From Lyophyllum atratum (Eukaryota > Basidiomycota > Agaricomycetes > Agaricales > Lyophyllaceae), in assembly GCA_014905825.1 (NCBI GenBank), contig JACGCN010000013.1, positions 930,001-994,000 of the forward strand: 64,000 nucleotides of DNA. Direction: 5' to 3'. A model generated the notes under the pieces. The model had not been told where the DNA came from. It saw only the letters and a list, made by a program, of their open reading frames with translations, and made no database searches. The number at the start of each line of letters is the position of its first letter. Position 1 is the first letter of the stretch. Below, piece by piece: positions 10,694 through 22,703 of this stretch. The translations under genes were made by a program, and so were the position numbers.

Positions 10694-12459
10694 ATGGATC
10701 GGTTAGCAACTACGGTGCATCACTGTACCCAGTAAAGGCTGACTTGGTCAATAGCTACGCAAAGATCGAGAAAGTCGGTGCGTAATTACTCTTTTTTATC
10801 GTGGCATCGTCCGCAAACACACCTACCAATCGACCGCAGGAGAAGGTGACTTCTTTCCCATAGCTCCACAAACGTGCCACACTGATGACCGCTTTCACCA
10901 CCAAAGGCACATACGGCGTTGTTTACAAGGCCCGGGATACGCAGCTGAATCAGATCGTCGCGTTGAAGAAAATTAGGCTGGAGGCAGAAGATGAGGGCGT
11001 GCCGAGTACCGCTATTCGCGAGATCAGTTTGTTAAAGGAGCTCAATGACGTGAATATTGTCAAGTAAGCCCTATCACGTTTAATATCTTCCTCGGAACCC
11101 CTGGGCTGACAAGTCCCAGGCTTCTCGACATCGTTCACGCCGATCAGAAATTATACCTCGTCTTTGAATTCCTGGATGTGGACCTGAAAAGATACATGGA
11201 AACTGGAAACCAAAATCGTACGCCCATTACTCTGGATATCGTCAAGGTGAGCTCCCCTACACCAACATGCGGTTCCTGAAAGGCGTGGGGACGGTTTTTT
11301 GCACGTGTGGACGCGTTATTGACGCGTTTAACGCGTCACAGACGCCGAGGTTTACCCCACTTAACACCGCCATGGTCGTGTCTCTTTATTTCCAGCATTG
11401 CCAATGTCGCGAACATTGAGGATCGTTGCTGAGTTAACGGACCTAGGCTTAGGGGGGTGGATCCTCTTTCTTATCTATTTGCATGTGATTCCCGTCGGAG
11501 CGCATCATTAAACCTCTGTAACAAAGGAAGACCATTGACTGATGTCCTTTAATCGCAGAAATTCACTCACCAACTTAATTCCGGTCTGCTCTACTGCCAT
11601 TCACACCGCATCCTACATCGCGATCTCAAGCCCCAAAACCTGCTCATCGACAACAGAGACAACCTTAAACTGGCCGACTTCGGCCTTGCCCGGGCGTTCG
11701 GTATCCCGATGCGGACATACACGCATGAGGTACATTTTCGGGCGCCTTGTCCTGTCCGACTCATCGTTTCCCCAGCTGACCATGGCGACTTCTCCGTAGG
11801 TCGTGACCCTGTGGTATCGCGCCCCCGAAGTCCTGCTCGGCTCGCGCCATTACTCCACCGCCATCGATATGTGGTCCGTAGGCTGCATCTTTGCGGAGAT
11901 GGCGATGCAGGGCTCCCCGCTGTTCCCGGGCGACTCGGAGATCGACCAGATCTTTAAAATCTTTAGGTGCGTCCATGTATACACCCAAGTCTACCTTTGA
12001 ACGTTTAGATGGATGCTAATGTGGCGTTGGTTAGGATTCTTGGGACCCCCAATGAGGAGATCTGGCCTGGCGTCAGCGGTCTCCCGGACTACAAGGCCAC
12101 GTTCCCGCAGTGGTCGCGCCAGGACCTGGCGCGCATTGTGCCTACACTAGATGACCTGGGCATCGACATGTTGAAGGTACGATCATTATAACCTAGGGGA
12201 TCGTCGCAATCAACGCCCTCGGTGTCATCCTCGGGGAATGCCTTGGCGCGTGGGGCAGCATTTATGCCCCTTGGTTCTTTGTATGAGATCTTTGACTGAA
12301 TCTTTTTTTACCTATAGCGCACATTGACTTACGATTCGGCCAAGCGCATCTCAGGTGTGTACTCATGCTCGTCTCCCTGAATCGATAGCGGCTAAAAAGT
12401 GGCTCATTTTAGCAAAACGTGCCCTCAACCACCCCTACTTTGAGGGCTTCACGCCCTGA
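10694..12459 (+). CDS. CDK1: Cyclin-dependent kinase 1 (cdc2/CDC28)
   Basis: The master cell-cycle kinase, which acts with cyclins. Exon 1 is only 8 nt (ATGGATCG); tiny exons then build [20 protein letters not shown], carrying the regulated Thr/Tyr pair in the glycine loop. The cyclin-binding helix is the exact PSTAIRE ([13 protein letters not shown]). [10 protein letters not shown] is the catalytic loop, [10 protein letters not shown] the DFG segment, and [14 protein letters not shown] the T-loop with the activating Thr. It ends [14 protein letters not shown]. The length of about 295 residues is typical. PSTAIRE plus the T-loop separates it from Pho85 and other CDKs. One intron (11247-11558, 312 nt) is far longer than the others and holds three ACGCGT boxes. 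Confidence 0.96.
11302..11336. promoter_or_regulatory. Cluster of three ACGCGT (MCB) boxes plus CACGTG in a CDK1 intron
   Basis: ACGCGT occurs at 11311-11316, 11322-11327 and 11331-11336, with CACGTG at 11302-11307. ACGCGT is the MluI cell-cycle box bound by MBF-type factors in yeasts. The cluster lies inside the 312-nt intron of CDK1. That it acts as an intronic enhancer or internal promoter is inference. Confidence 0.5.
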
Positions 12460-12966
12460 AGACGCAGAACACACCGTCCCTCGTAATATCCTGCTGTCCT
12501 TGCTTTCCGCCACCTGCCCTCCCCTCCCCGCTTCGTTCTTCCCTTAACCTCTCTCCTATCTCTCTCTGACTCTCTCTCTCGTTCCCATAACTCGCTCCGC
12601 CTCTGGTTCAGATTCCATCATTCGTGATATACAATACAATACGTACAAGTTTATAACTGCAACTTCCCCACCACCCCATGGCATCCTCTACTATCGCATT
12701 GCATCTTTTTATATAAAAATACAAATTTTCTGAACATTCACATTCTGGTTTTCTTGCTGGTTCATGGCGTGGTATTGAGCTACTCGGTGCTGAATCTAGG
12801 AAGGGCGGGGTTTTCTGGGCCAGCGAGGCAGAATGACGCATATCACTCTAGACGCGTCGCGATTCACCAAATACCATCGCCGGCATGGGAGAAACCTAAC
12901 GGGTTCATCATTGCCTAAGATGTAGTATAGGCACGCTAAGTGTCTAAGCATTAACTAAAAGATATC
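12460..12966. other. Intergenic between convergent genes
   Basis: This is the 3' flank of CDK1, with a CT-rich run around 12550-12600. It continues to the 3' end of the convergent secreted-protein gene. No gene is seen. Confidence 0.5.
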
Positions 12967-13932
12967 CTACGTTTGGTCCACAAAGTCGCCCATCGCGGCC
13001 CTGAGTATTTTCTTCAGTCATGACCTGAGTTTGAGGTAGATGAAGCTCACCTCACAGCAGTCATCCCCGCAAACGCCGCTCTATACGTGCCAAATTTTAT
13101 TCTTGACAAACAAAAAAGTTAACATTAATTCTCATGCTGCGGGTACCATGGGACATACGAAGATGATGATGAGCCCATCTCTCCAGAGATCGTGTACCTC
13201 AAAAGCTGGTGGCTCTGGTTGGCAGCATCCTTGACGACGTAGTCGAAACGACCTGTAGGTCCGTAGGTCACTGTCACGAAGTGTACCGTTGTGCGATCGG
13301 TGAAGTTTGCTAATGGGATGGAAGGGCATCCCGTCGTGGTGCAGTCGCGCTTGAAATCCCGAACCACGATTTGCCCGTCTGCGGCGTCGAGTGTGATGAT
13401 CGGACTGCCGTCCCCGCGTGAAAAGAGCTGCATCAGGTGGAAGAAATGGCTGGAAGTGCCGACCGTGGAGGACAGGCTGGAGAAGTGGATTTCAGATCTG
13501 AATTGCTTTCGGAGGGCAAGGAAAGAGGGCTTACTAGTATCTCCACTTAAACTTGTGAGTCGTGCCATCTGCAGCGCCGGGTGTGAGGAATTCTATCCGC
13601 TGCCTGGCAGCCCCGGGGCTCGGATCCAAGTTCGCTGTAGGATCTGAGGATAGGGAGCCGGAATAGCAATCCGTGATCGCAATTGGGTAATTGACGCTAT
13701 CTGTGCATCCTTGGTAAAGTATGCCTGCGTAATGGTGAATTAAATGCCACCAAGCGAATGTGGCCTAGTAAATCTCACCCGAAGCTTGCCAGGAGAGCAG
13801 ACTGCTGATTTTTCCGGACTGCAGGGATGTACCGTCTGCGAGCTGGACGGGCGCTCTACCTTCTACATGAGCCGCACGCACGGCCGCTAATGTGGCAAGG
13901 GCGAAGGCAAGCGAAGGGCGCGAAAGCAACAT
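12967..13932 (-). CDS. Secreted polysaccharide-lyase-like (ConA-like fold) protein
   Basis: About 245 residues after splicing. The N-terminus MLLSRPSLAFALATLAAVRA is a signal peptide. Later segments are APVQLADGTSLQSGKIS, PGAARQRIEFLTPGAADG, KFKWRYYLSSTVGTSSHF, FHLMQLFSRGDGSPIITLDA, DFKRDCTTTGCPSIPL and YDYV-like strands, then KFGTYRAAFAGMTAV and MGDFVDQT-stop. This strand pattern, with FFHLMQ and KFGTYR, resembles a common family of secreted basidiomycete proteins related to polysaccharide lyases with a concanavalin-A-like fold. The exact enzyme class is not certain. Two joins decide the model: a 58-nt intron near 13485-13545, and an intron that starts inside the last apparent reading frame and skips the in-frame stop at 13125. 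A TATA box lies about 45 bp upstream. Confidence 0.75.
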
Positions 13933-13974
13933 GATGAAAATGAGTATGGTGTACGCGCCATGAGTTCTGTAGAG

Positions 13975-13981
13975 TTATATA
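13975..13981 (-). promoter_or_regulatory. TATA box of the secreted lyase-like gene
   Basis: TATATAA on the minus strand lies about 45 bp upstream of the start codon at 13932. Confidence 0.5.
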
Positions 13982-14885
13982 TCCATGAGATGCGCCAGCG
14001 CTAAAATCCATCAAGCTTGTATTAGTGGGCGCTCTTCGGGGCCCCGGGCGCTCATAGTAGTCATAATGATACACGGGAGTTCCTGAGGCTGGTGGTCACC
14101 AGATATCAAAATCTAGCGAGGAGAGGGCTGATGCGGCCACCGGGCACAGCTTCCGGTCCGAAGAATTGCTGGCAGCATACCTTCCGGACAGTATATGAAC
14201 TAGTCCAGCACATACGTTTTCCGCTTTACCCATGATGTTTATTCTTTATGCGAATGACGTTGGATGGCTCTGGTAGTCGCACCGTGATCGTGAAATGATT
14301 GAGGAGAGCTGTACGAAAAGACCTTTTTAGTAGCTAGTGCCTTGCAACGGATATGGGGACCTCCTAATAATTAGTAGGTACTTACGTGTAGTTTCCTCGA
14401 TTGCGACTGTAGTTGTGGTGCGTGTGTATAGAATCAAACTTTCCTGTTAGAACATATCACTATCCTGGCCCCGTTCCAAAAGTTGTGATGGAGAAGCTGT
14501 GTGGCTACCTTGTTCATCGCGGGCGGCGCGCGGTCAGCATCTTAGTGTAAGTTCGAAAGATCTTGGGCTTAACAGTAATGGCGATCGTACTGAAATTGAC
14601 CATGGAAAAGTTGCACCATGGCAGCCTGTTCCAGCTTCCGGCTGACAGTCTGAGTGAGTGTGCATGAATGAACTTGGAATGAACCACTCGGAGTGTTAGT
14701 AAGCAGCCGGGGTCAACCGTCAGCTGCCTGTCACGAGAGAACCTGATCTGGCTATGCTCAGAATCAAAGAGGCGTGGTCGTGCTTCCAGCACTGAGCAGC
14801 AACGCCAGTTGCGCAGGGAAATGAGGTTTACTGGCTCTAAAGACAGTCCCGAGTCCAGAAAACCATAGCTTGCATCGATAACAAC

Positions 14886-14986
14886 GTCTTATTCGATTAG
14901 TGGTCAAATCATCTCGTTGTGGTTCGCATGGTTGTGGCGTATACAGCAGCTCCGAGAAGCCGGAAGTTCGAATCCTCCATAGGACA
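14886..14986 (+). tRNA. tRNA-His(GUG): tRNA-His (anticodon GTG) with a 29-nt intron
   Basis: Acceptor strand GTCTTAT (14886-14892) pairs with ATAGGAC (14979-14985) with one wobble. D stem GATT/AATC encloses an AGTGGTCA loop. Anticodon stem TCTCG pairs with CGAGA (14953-14957). The loop TT-GTG-G is interrupted after the base following the anticodon by an intron (14923-14951), with C resuming at 14952. T arm GGAAG-TTCGAAT-CCTCC has one A-C mismatch. The discriminator is A, as expected for eukaryotic tRNA-His, whose extra 5' G is added after transcription. Box B reads AGTTCGAATCC, close to consensus. The mismatch leaves a small chance that it is a degenerate copy. Confidence 0.78.
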
Positions 14987-15006
14987 TGCAGTTGATTCTT
15001 TAAACC

Positions 15007-15023
15007 TTTTTCATTTCTTTTTT
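15007..15023 (+). terminator. Pol III T-run terminators after tRNA-His
   Basis: A run of five T (15007-15011) and then six T (15018-15023) lie about 20-37 nt downstream of the tRNA, as expected for RNA polymerase III termination. Confidence 0.65.
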
Positions 15024-15490
15024 CATGATTCAACAAGACTGTGGGGGAGATACATAACTGACGAGTCTCTGTTTGACACCAGCTATGATCAGAACGATAT
15101 GGCTTTCATAGGTAGACCGCAGGTGAGTGCATGACACTCGCTCCCAGCAGCGGGCACCTAGCAGTCTCATTGGTTCCTGGTGGCCTAAGCATTGATAGTG
15201 TTACTCGTCGTCCTTTCATGGATTGCCAAGCTCCTCCAGGCCTGGGGTCTTCACAACCATCCTGATCTTCAAAGCTTCATTGCTGGCACCTCAGGTATCT
15301 GAAGACTTTCACAATTTACCTATCAGGCAAAGCCAATGATTGACATCTGCTTCTTATCGACAAGTCACAACAATTGTCGTCAGACCCAGCCGGCCAGTCA
15401 AAGGATCTTATCCCCTCCAAGTCCCTAACTTGAAACCAGATTGCCGCCAGTTTATTTTCAACAATGCCTGCTTCCTGCATCCCTGGGAAT

Positions 15491-15521
15491 CCAAGAGACG
15501 TCAGATTCCCAAGAGACGTCA
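15491..15521. repeat. Repeated CCAAGAGACGTCA element
   Basis: Two exact 13-nt copies start 18 nt apart, each containing GACGTCA, a half of a CRE-type (TGACGTCA) site. No gene start is near, so function is unknown. Confidence 0.6.
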
Positions 15522-16290
15522 TTTATCCTAGGGACGCAAGCCGTCAATAGCTTACCTACCTCGGCGTCCCTTCCTCCGAACGAATTTTCAGCATGCCCGG
15601 GTCCAACGTGCATGAATGAGTACTGCGCTCTATTGCCAGACGACAGATGTCCGAGACATACAGAGTTCAAGCAGCCTCTCACGCGTTAATAGACGGCTAG
15701 ATTGCCATGTGCTGTCATGCTTCGATCCGTTCGGAACGTCCGTGTCTCGCGGTCAAGTTGACAGTGAGGGGATATCTATGTGCCATTTCTACGAATGCAT
15801 GGAGCACACTGCTTCCTGTTTTTGCGCGTTATGTCCGCAGTAAGCCATGAACTTTGGGTCGAGCCCGACTACGCAGAGAGCTGATCAGCTCGTTCCATGG
15901 GGAGATGACCCAGCGAGGAGCAGGAACACGAGCAGAAGTCTATCCTCGATACGGAAATTTGGGATCATCTCGCTGATCATCGTGGTGTGGCAGACGCACT
16001 GGTGTAAGTCCATTAAAGGTCAGGAGCACATACGTACATATTTGGATACCTGTGATACGTTTAGTTACGTCTGTAGTAGGCTTCTGGGCATCGTTGAGAT
16101 TTGTAATGCCAGGAATTATTGAGGGAGATCTGAGCAGGGGTTCGACTTCTATATGAAAACTGGCCAGGTACAGGTTGTTATGGTGTGCGGAGTTTTCCGA
16201 AATATCCGTTGTAGGCACAAGCTGTTTCCGATTTCGTGACCACGGTGGACTGACCAGCTGGACTCTAGGCTTTGTTCATCGCTCACCCCA

Positions 16291-19200
16291 ATGCCCAGCA
16301 TCTTCTCTCGTTCCCGCACAAATTCAACTCCCAAAAAACAACTTTCATTAACTCCCCCTCAGGAATCCTCGCCTTTCGACGAGTTTGGGCGCATCTCCAG
16401 CAGGCTCTCAAACCTCGGCGCCAACTCCCCTTCTCCGGCCTCGAAAAAGGACAAGAAGAAGGCCAAGGAGCAGGAAAAGCGATTCAGGACACAGGGTTCT
16501 GCCAGGGAAGGCCCCGAATATGAGCAGAGCCCCGACGTTCCTCCACCCATCCCTGATGGAAGCTTCTTACCGCTCAGCCTCGAGCGCCCGAGGAATGAAT
16601 CGTCTCTAGACCAGACTAAAGAACACGATTACGGCTACCTATCGTACGAGAGGCATGTGGTCCTCGGTCTCGAGCAGGTGGCACGTCTCGTCGTAGTCAT
16701 TTCTGACGAGCTCGGAACACGAGGTGGCATCACCACCCCCTTCATATTTTCTACAACGGCGCTGGATATTTCGTCGTCAGCTATCAAGAGGCTGATTCGG
16801 ACGTTTTTAGACACCTGCATAAACCAGTCGGGGCACGCTGCAGCGGACGCAGAGACAAAATGGAGGGACGAGGCCAGGTTCGCGGGGCCACATGAGCTGG
16901 GAATGTGTCTGCGCTGGGGCCTCGCTAGAGTCATCCGATCGGTTGGAGGCCAGGATGTGCGCGGCCTGCTCTCCTGGGATCGTTATGTTGACTTCAGAGA
17001 CTCGGAAGCAGGTGCATCCATACCTACTTTACATTGACGTAGCCCACTGACGACCCTTACTCTAGCGCTCGGATACCCGCCCGCCCATTTTGCCACCCTC
17101 CTGCCAGATTTGGCGGGGACACTTCAGACAGTCCTTATTACCTTACTCACTCTTTTATCACGGTTGACCGCAAATAGTACAAGTTCTGGTCATACCCCTC
17201 CCACCCTCTCTCCCTTATTTGGACCCCTTATTTTCGGCCTCGGTCCCGCCACTCTCGCGTTCCATCACACCTACATGCACTACCTTCGCGCAGTGAACGC
17301 GATGGAGCATCTGCAGCTCGCGTTCATCCGATGGCAAGACTGCCCTCGCACCGCTGGCGACTCTACCATCACGGGCAGCGCCACTGGGCTTGGTGTCCCA
17401 ACGCGCCTCAAGGAATGGATCAAAGGATATCCCGCCATGCTCCCCTTCCTCCAAGACCCATCCCAAAACCAGAAGCCACATGCTCGTAGGGGAGTACGGA
17501 CCGTGCGCGTTATGAGCGTGCGGAGGAACGTCCGAATGTACTCACCCGATCTCGTCAAGACTGCCGCAACGTGGGCACACCGTAATCGGCCTGGATCTCC
17601 AGGGCCCGGCGATAATGGGCTGGCCGTCTCAAAAGAGTGGAGCCGCATCGCGCCTACAACGCTGAAGCTGTCCCCACGGTATTCAGAAGCATACAAGAAA
17701 CGCATGGACATGCCGCAGAATTTCCATCCCGACACAGGGCCGGGAATATCCCAGTCGCCAAGCCTCAGCAATGCGCCGTCCTCTTCGTCCTACGCCTCGA
17801 CCCTGTCCACTGGCAAAGGAGACAGTGATTATTTCGGAGTGGGATTGGGCACAAGGGAGGGCGAGGACCGGTTCAGAAGCTTGACGGACTTGAAGTGGGG
17901 CGAGTTTGAGTCTATGGGCTTTAGTGAGCTCGGGGACCAGAAGAAGCTACAATTTGACTTGACGGAAAGTGCAAGAACGGTGAGTCATCCTCCGCCTCGG
18001 CTTCCCCATTGGTATCATAATATTCATAATGATGTCCGTTCCGCTTCCTTCCCTTGTTTTCTTCTTGCCATATTTTTAGGAACGTTCTGTTAAACGAGGG
18101 ACCCTATCATGGAACGACTTTTCATCAACGGGCTTCACTCGCAGCGATGCCCCCCTCAGCGCCACGCTGCAGTTCAGCTCGCCTGTCGCAAAGACAATCT
18201 CCTCATGGCCGGCTCATAGTGCCGAAATGTCGAAAAAGCTCAAAAAGACGCAGAAAGCCTTGCCACCGTTCGGATGGGATACGGAACCTGTTGTTGGTAG
18301 CGAGGAAGTGATCGAGGAGGCATTTGTTGACGTCTTCTCCGATCTCATATATGGGGGCGGGTGGATGGATTTAGAGCGATATGAAGAACTCGATAGGGAC
18401 TGCAACTGGGCCTTGGTGCGTAAATCGCTCATGCCATCATTAAGCTCGGTACTGATGCCGTTGCCTCTCCTTTAAACAGATCGAGTTCAAGTCTCTGCCA
18501 CCTAATCGAACAACTGCCTCGGGAGGTTCGGATCCACGCATCTCTACCACCCTTATTCTATTCGAAGAATTCGTCCCCCTTGAATATCGACAACAACTGG
18601 CTGTGACTGGCTCGACGCGACGGCGACTCCCGTCGTTCTTCTCACAATCCACTAAATCAAAGCCTTGGAAGCAGGCTGCCACCCTCAACGGGCGGCCCTA
18701 CATTGTCGGCCACGTGCCTCGCAGTCCAACCTATCGTGAAGTCGAATTTGAAGGATTACTGCGCGGAGGGACTGCGACAAAAGTCATTTCTCTCGGAACC
18801 AAACCATCAGTCAAATCACCCTCTTCCCAGAAATCCGCGCCAGTGGCCCCAGAAACTCCCGTGCCCACACGAACAGCCGCCATATCCGGCCCCCTCTACG
18901 TTCCCGCACCCGACTTGCTTCAAGCCCCAAAAAGCGAAGACATGCACTCCGATTCAACAATGTCGCCATCGGTGATCTCCACCAAGCGTTCGTCGCGTTT
19001 TCGTTTGCCAGGCGGGATTCCCGTTCCTAGTCCTGGCGGCGGTCGTAAAACGGGCATTGCGCCGGCTCAATATTCTAGTGTGGATTTCGAGACGCGGTTG
19101 GCAAGTTACAGTGATGATGAGTATAGCGGGGACTCGCCAGAGCCGGAATCGGTGAAACAGAAAAGGCGGGAGTCGAAGGACGATGCGTGGGTGGATATCC

Positions 19201-20219
19201 TTGTCGGGACGCAGAAAAGACGCATGGGAGGGCAGGACGCGGAGAGGAAGGGGTTGCATTCGAGAAGATCGGATCCGGATATTGCGAGTTTGGAGGTTGC
19301 GCAGGTGTTGGCTGGTGTGAGAGATAGGACACCTTCGCTGCCTAGTGTGCACCACGAGCGGGTGGATCGTGATCCTGGAGGCGGATTGGATCATCTGCAT
19401 GACATGGAGGATGTCGATGAAATCGAAACAGTCCCGCGCACCAGTGAAGCCCGGAGTGATTATACGGGAGATCATTCTGTGATGACGAGTAAATCTATGG
19501 ACGGTGATGTGGATTCTGAAGGCGTTGACGACGAGGTGGATCAACCTTCGATGACAGCGCGGCAGATGGCACGGAACCAGCGACGTTTGGGTTATTTCGA
19601 TCTTCATCCTGAGCGGAGACCGCCGTCGATGCAAATTCAGCAGGAAGAAGATCCTCGAGACAAGTTGGCTTATGATGCGGATAGCGCTAATGGCCACACT
19701 GACGAAGGGCCTACGGCTGAAGCTGTAGACACTACGCAACCTCCCAGGAAATTGCCAGTCCCTCCTGAAGCATTACGGCCTCCCACTATCCCCATAGTGG
19801 TCGAGCCCGCACCCGCGGTGCCTGAGAAATCTGCTGCTGCCGATGTTAACGGCAATGGGGTCCACCAAGCCGCCCCCGCTTCGACTCCAACCAGCAAAAC
19901 TGCTGCTCTGATTGAGATGTACAGAGAGCGTGAGCGAGGATCCTCGCCGAAACCTGGCTCCATGCCCATGCCTGCTCCAATTCCCATTACTCCTCTCCAG
20001 CCATCCCGCCTACCAGTCCGTACGGTCTCTCTGAATAAAGACGGAGGCCCGGCTCCATCCCCCATCGTAGCTCCCGCACCGAAAGTTGCGATACCAGCCG
20101 AGCCCGCTCTTGTTGAGCCCCCACGCATCCCCCTCGACGAAAGCGGCCGTGCAAGCCCTATCCGCTATGTTCACGGGGCACCTCTACACAATGTGCTTGA
20201 GGAAGAGGAAGAAGATTAG
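16291..20219 (+). CDS. MSB1: Msb1/Mug8-type polarity protein
   Basis: A large protein of about 1,200 residues in a few exons. It begins MPSIFSRSRTNSTPKKQ; the basic, Ser-rich start is followed by FDEFGRISSRLS and a Lys-rich stretch. The conserved core includes YGYLSYERHVVLGLEQVARL, GGITTPFIFST, KRLIRTFLDTC, LGYPPAHFATLLPDLAGTLQ and FGLGPATLAFHHTYMHYLR. This is the RhoGAP-like fold of Msb1/Mug8 proteins, which in yeasts act in Cdc42/Rho-linked bud and polarity signalling. After it come EVEFEGLLRGGTATKVISLG and a long disordered Ser/Pro-rich tail, ending in an acidic EEEEED. Introns of about 50-80 nt occur after 17011, 17980 and 18415. Family assignment rests on the N-terminal core; the tail shows no domain. 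Confidence 0.8.
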
Positions 20220-21297
20220 GGTTTGTAAACGACCAAGCCCCAAGCCTCCCCCACCTGCGAAACCACGACGATGAAACTGATTTAACCGGCCGTCAGCCCC
20301 AACCATCTTCTATAATTCCCTCCGCCCCCATCAAGAGTCTTCCCTTTCTTATCATCTTGTGGCATACTTTATGATCTTCATTACTTCAGTCGTCTGCTCG
20401 GCTGCGCCTCTCCCTTGTTAGTACATATTCCATGTTGTCCCGCCGCTCGTTCTCTTGAAAAAACATACGACAGTGCTACTGATGATACCCGGCCGGATCT
20501 GGATACCGGATCCTTCTCATACCTACATTCTCTTACATATGGATAAATCCTTTTACTTTGAAGTTTCTCGTGATCGGACATTGAGCAATGAGAATCACTC
20601 AAGGTCTGGCGGCCGGACCAGCCGGGCCGTCGCTTGTTGTACTAAAGGCTAGCATACCAACCACGGCATTTGTTCTTCCAACCACCATCCGTCAATAGAG
20701 AACTCATCAAGGGCGATTCCCAGAACAATCTACTAGGACTTATTACTTCCAGCCTTCAATTCAACCTTCTATGCAGGTTTGAAAGCGACCGACTGTCGTA
20801 CCGCTCAAACTCAAAGCCATCTCCGTCCCGGGCACACAATGTTTGACCTTGGCCTAGTCCAGTGTAGAATTGCCACCACTAGAATCAATGCTGTCCAGGA
20901 TATACTCCGATGGAAGGATGCTAACTTGTGTCCGCACATCAAATATACTGCAACTAGGTTCCGAGCTTGTCCAACGCCCATGCTGACCCTAGCCCACTCG
21001 CTTGCGCTGAATGTAGCACCCACTGCCCCACTTCAACGCAGATGCCAGATATCTAAGACCCCTTGAATTGTGATGGGACCCGGTCCGCTTGCTGATCTGT
21101 CCTATCCTGCGCTGTCTGCTGGTGAACGGCCCCAGGTGGGTTATACGCTCGGTCACGTGTCGGCCCACTATTCTCCAGTGGAGACCCGCCTGTCCAGTTC
21201 ACGCGTTGCTCACTGGTCGAAGCACGATATGTGTAAATTCCGTCATGTATAAAGGTAAGGCGCACTTTTGAACTGGCTCCCGCAATTCCCACCTGAT
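20220..21297. other. Intergenic
   Basis: 3' flank of the Msb1-type gene and 5' flank of the F-box-like gene. No open frame here carries a recognisable motif. Confidence 0.45.
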
Positions 21298-22381
21298 ATG
21301 ACATGTATAAAGGCTAACACATTCCCGCCCCTTCCGCACGATGTCGAACGCCTTATTTTGGAGTGCTCAGCGTACCATGACCGATCTATGGCGCTAAAGC
21401 TCGTAAGGCTCTCTCGGAAAGTGCAAACCTGGTAAGTTCTACTCCCCAAACTCATCTATTGCGTCAGACATTTCACACACACCTTTTGCAAGGATCGATC
21501 CAATCCTATATCGGCATGTCACACTCGAGTATCCATCCCAGGCGGAAGCCTTTGTTCGCACCCTCGAAACCTCAAAAAAGCGCGGCATCTTCTTCGCGAC
21601 GCAGGTCAAAATCCTGTGCTTTGCCTATGGCATTGATCTACGTGATGCCGTCAAGATTCTTACAGTCTGCAAAAATGTAACCAGCCTCGCGTCTTGGCTC
21701 GAATTATCTCAGCTTTCCGCCGACTTCACACACTCCGACCTGGAGTCATTTTCAAAACTCCTTATAAATGGAACACTACAACTCCATCGACTGTCGATGA
21801 TCCTCCACGATTTCTTATGCGTTCCCGATCCTGACTTCACTATCCCCGTCCTCCAACACGTCACACATCTCGATATCTATCAAGGCTCTGACCACTTCAG
21901 GGATTGGACATGGACAGGCTTTGGCCAGCTCTCTAATCTGACGCATCTCTCGTTTGATCTCAGCCTCTCCTCCCCGCTCGAAACGGTAAACGAGGTTTTG
22001 CCACATGCACCCCCCAGCCTCCGGATGTGTCTCGTGCTTCTTTCTACGCGCAACTCCTCCGTCAGCATCAAACAGTTCTGTACCGGGAATGATGTTTTAG
22101 AGAAAATGGCCGCCGGGAAGGTAGATCCGCGGTTAGTCATCGGGACCAACGAGTCGCTGGAAGAGGAATGTCGGTACGGCGGTCTGGTAGTGGTCCACCT
22201 CTACGATGATGTGATGAAGGATTGGAGCTTCGTTCCTGATGGAGAGGACGATGTGTGGCAGAAGGCTGAAAGAATCATTAGCAAGCGAAACCACAAACCT
22301 TTAGTACGTTTGTCCGCTCACCCATGTCGTGTCTCGTCACCCATTTACCCGCAGGTTGAGGGGGAGAACGTTGTCAAGTAA
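21298..22381 (+). CDS. F-box-like protein, hypothetical
   Basis: Start MTCIKANTFPPLPHDVERLI is chosen because it is the first ATG in frame with LPHDVERLILECSAYHDRSM, an F-box-like opening. A 60-nt intron (after KVQTW) restores IDPILYRHVTLEYPSQAEAF. The body then has leucine-rich segments such as VTHLDIYQGSDHF and LSNLTHLSFDLSLSS. It continues to AERIISKRNHKPL, a last short intron, and VEGENVVK-stop. It resembles a widespread group of mushroom F-box-like proteins of 300-350 residues. If a true F-box is present, it would be an SCF substrate adaptor, but the F-box is weak. Confidence 0.7.
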
Positions 22382-22703
22382 CCCCTCCCTATGAAGATAT
22401 ATTTCATTGCCCCTGTCTAAATCATCCCAAGAAATCCTATGATATTGTAGCAGTAAGTGTCCATGTATTCTACAGGCCATCCCACGATAAAATATCCAGT
22501 ATTGTCATCATGCGCCAGGCTCAAACGCATGATGACTCAAACACTGTCGCATTTATCGGTCCAGGAATGATGTTGAAGAACCTTGTGGTAGCAAAGGTAC
22601 GCAGGGGCCCGGGCTCGGAAAAGTCATACCTAACTAGTGCGTTGTTCGGGTCGATAAACATATGCACCACAACCCCCGCGAAGTGTAGAGCGTATTTGTC
22701 TTA
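22382..22703. other. Intergenic, possibly the 3' exon of the next gene
   Basis: On the minus strand a frame reads KYALHFAGVVVHMFIDPNNA (about 22600-22700). This could be a further exon of the secreted-protein gene at 22704-23436, but no consistent splice phase was found. Confidence 0.35.

Larger units (their letters stand above)
13933..16290. other. Gene-poor stretch holding a tRNA gene
   Basis: Apart from the tRNA-His and its terminator, no gene is seen. Open frames are short and lack motifs. A repeated CCAAGAGACGTCA occurs at 15491 and 15509. Confidence 0.5.

Noticed and set aside
13125..13170. Stop of the secreted lyase-like gene at 13125
   Set aside because: A GT-AG intron starting before this stop leads to KFGTYRAAFAG and MGDFVDQT, which fit the family far better.
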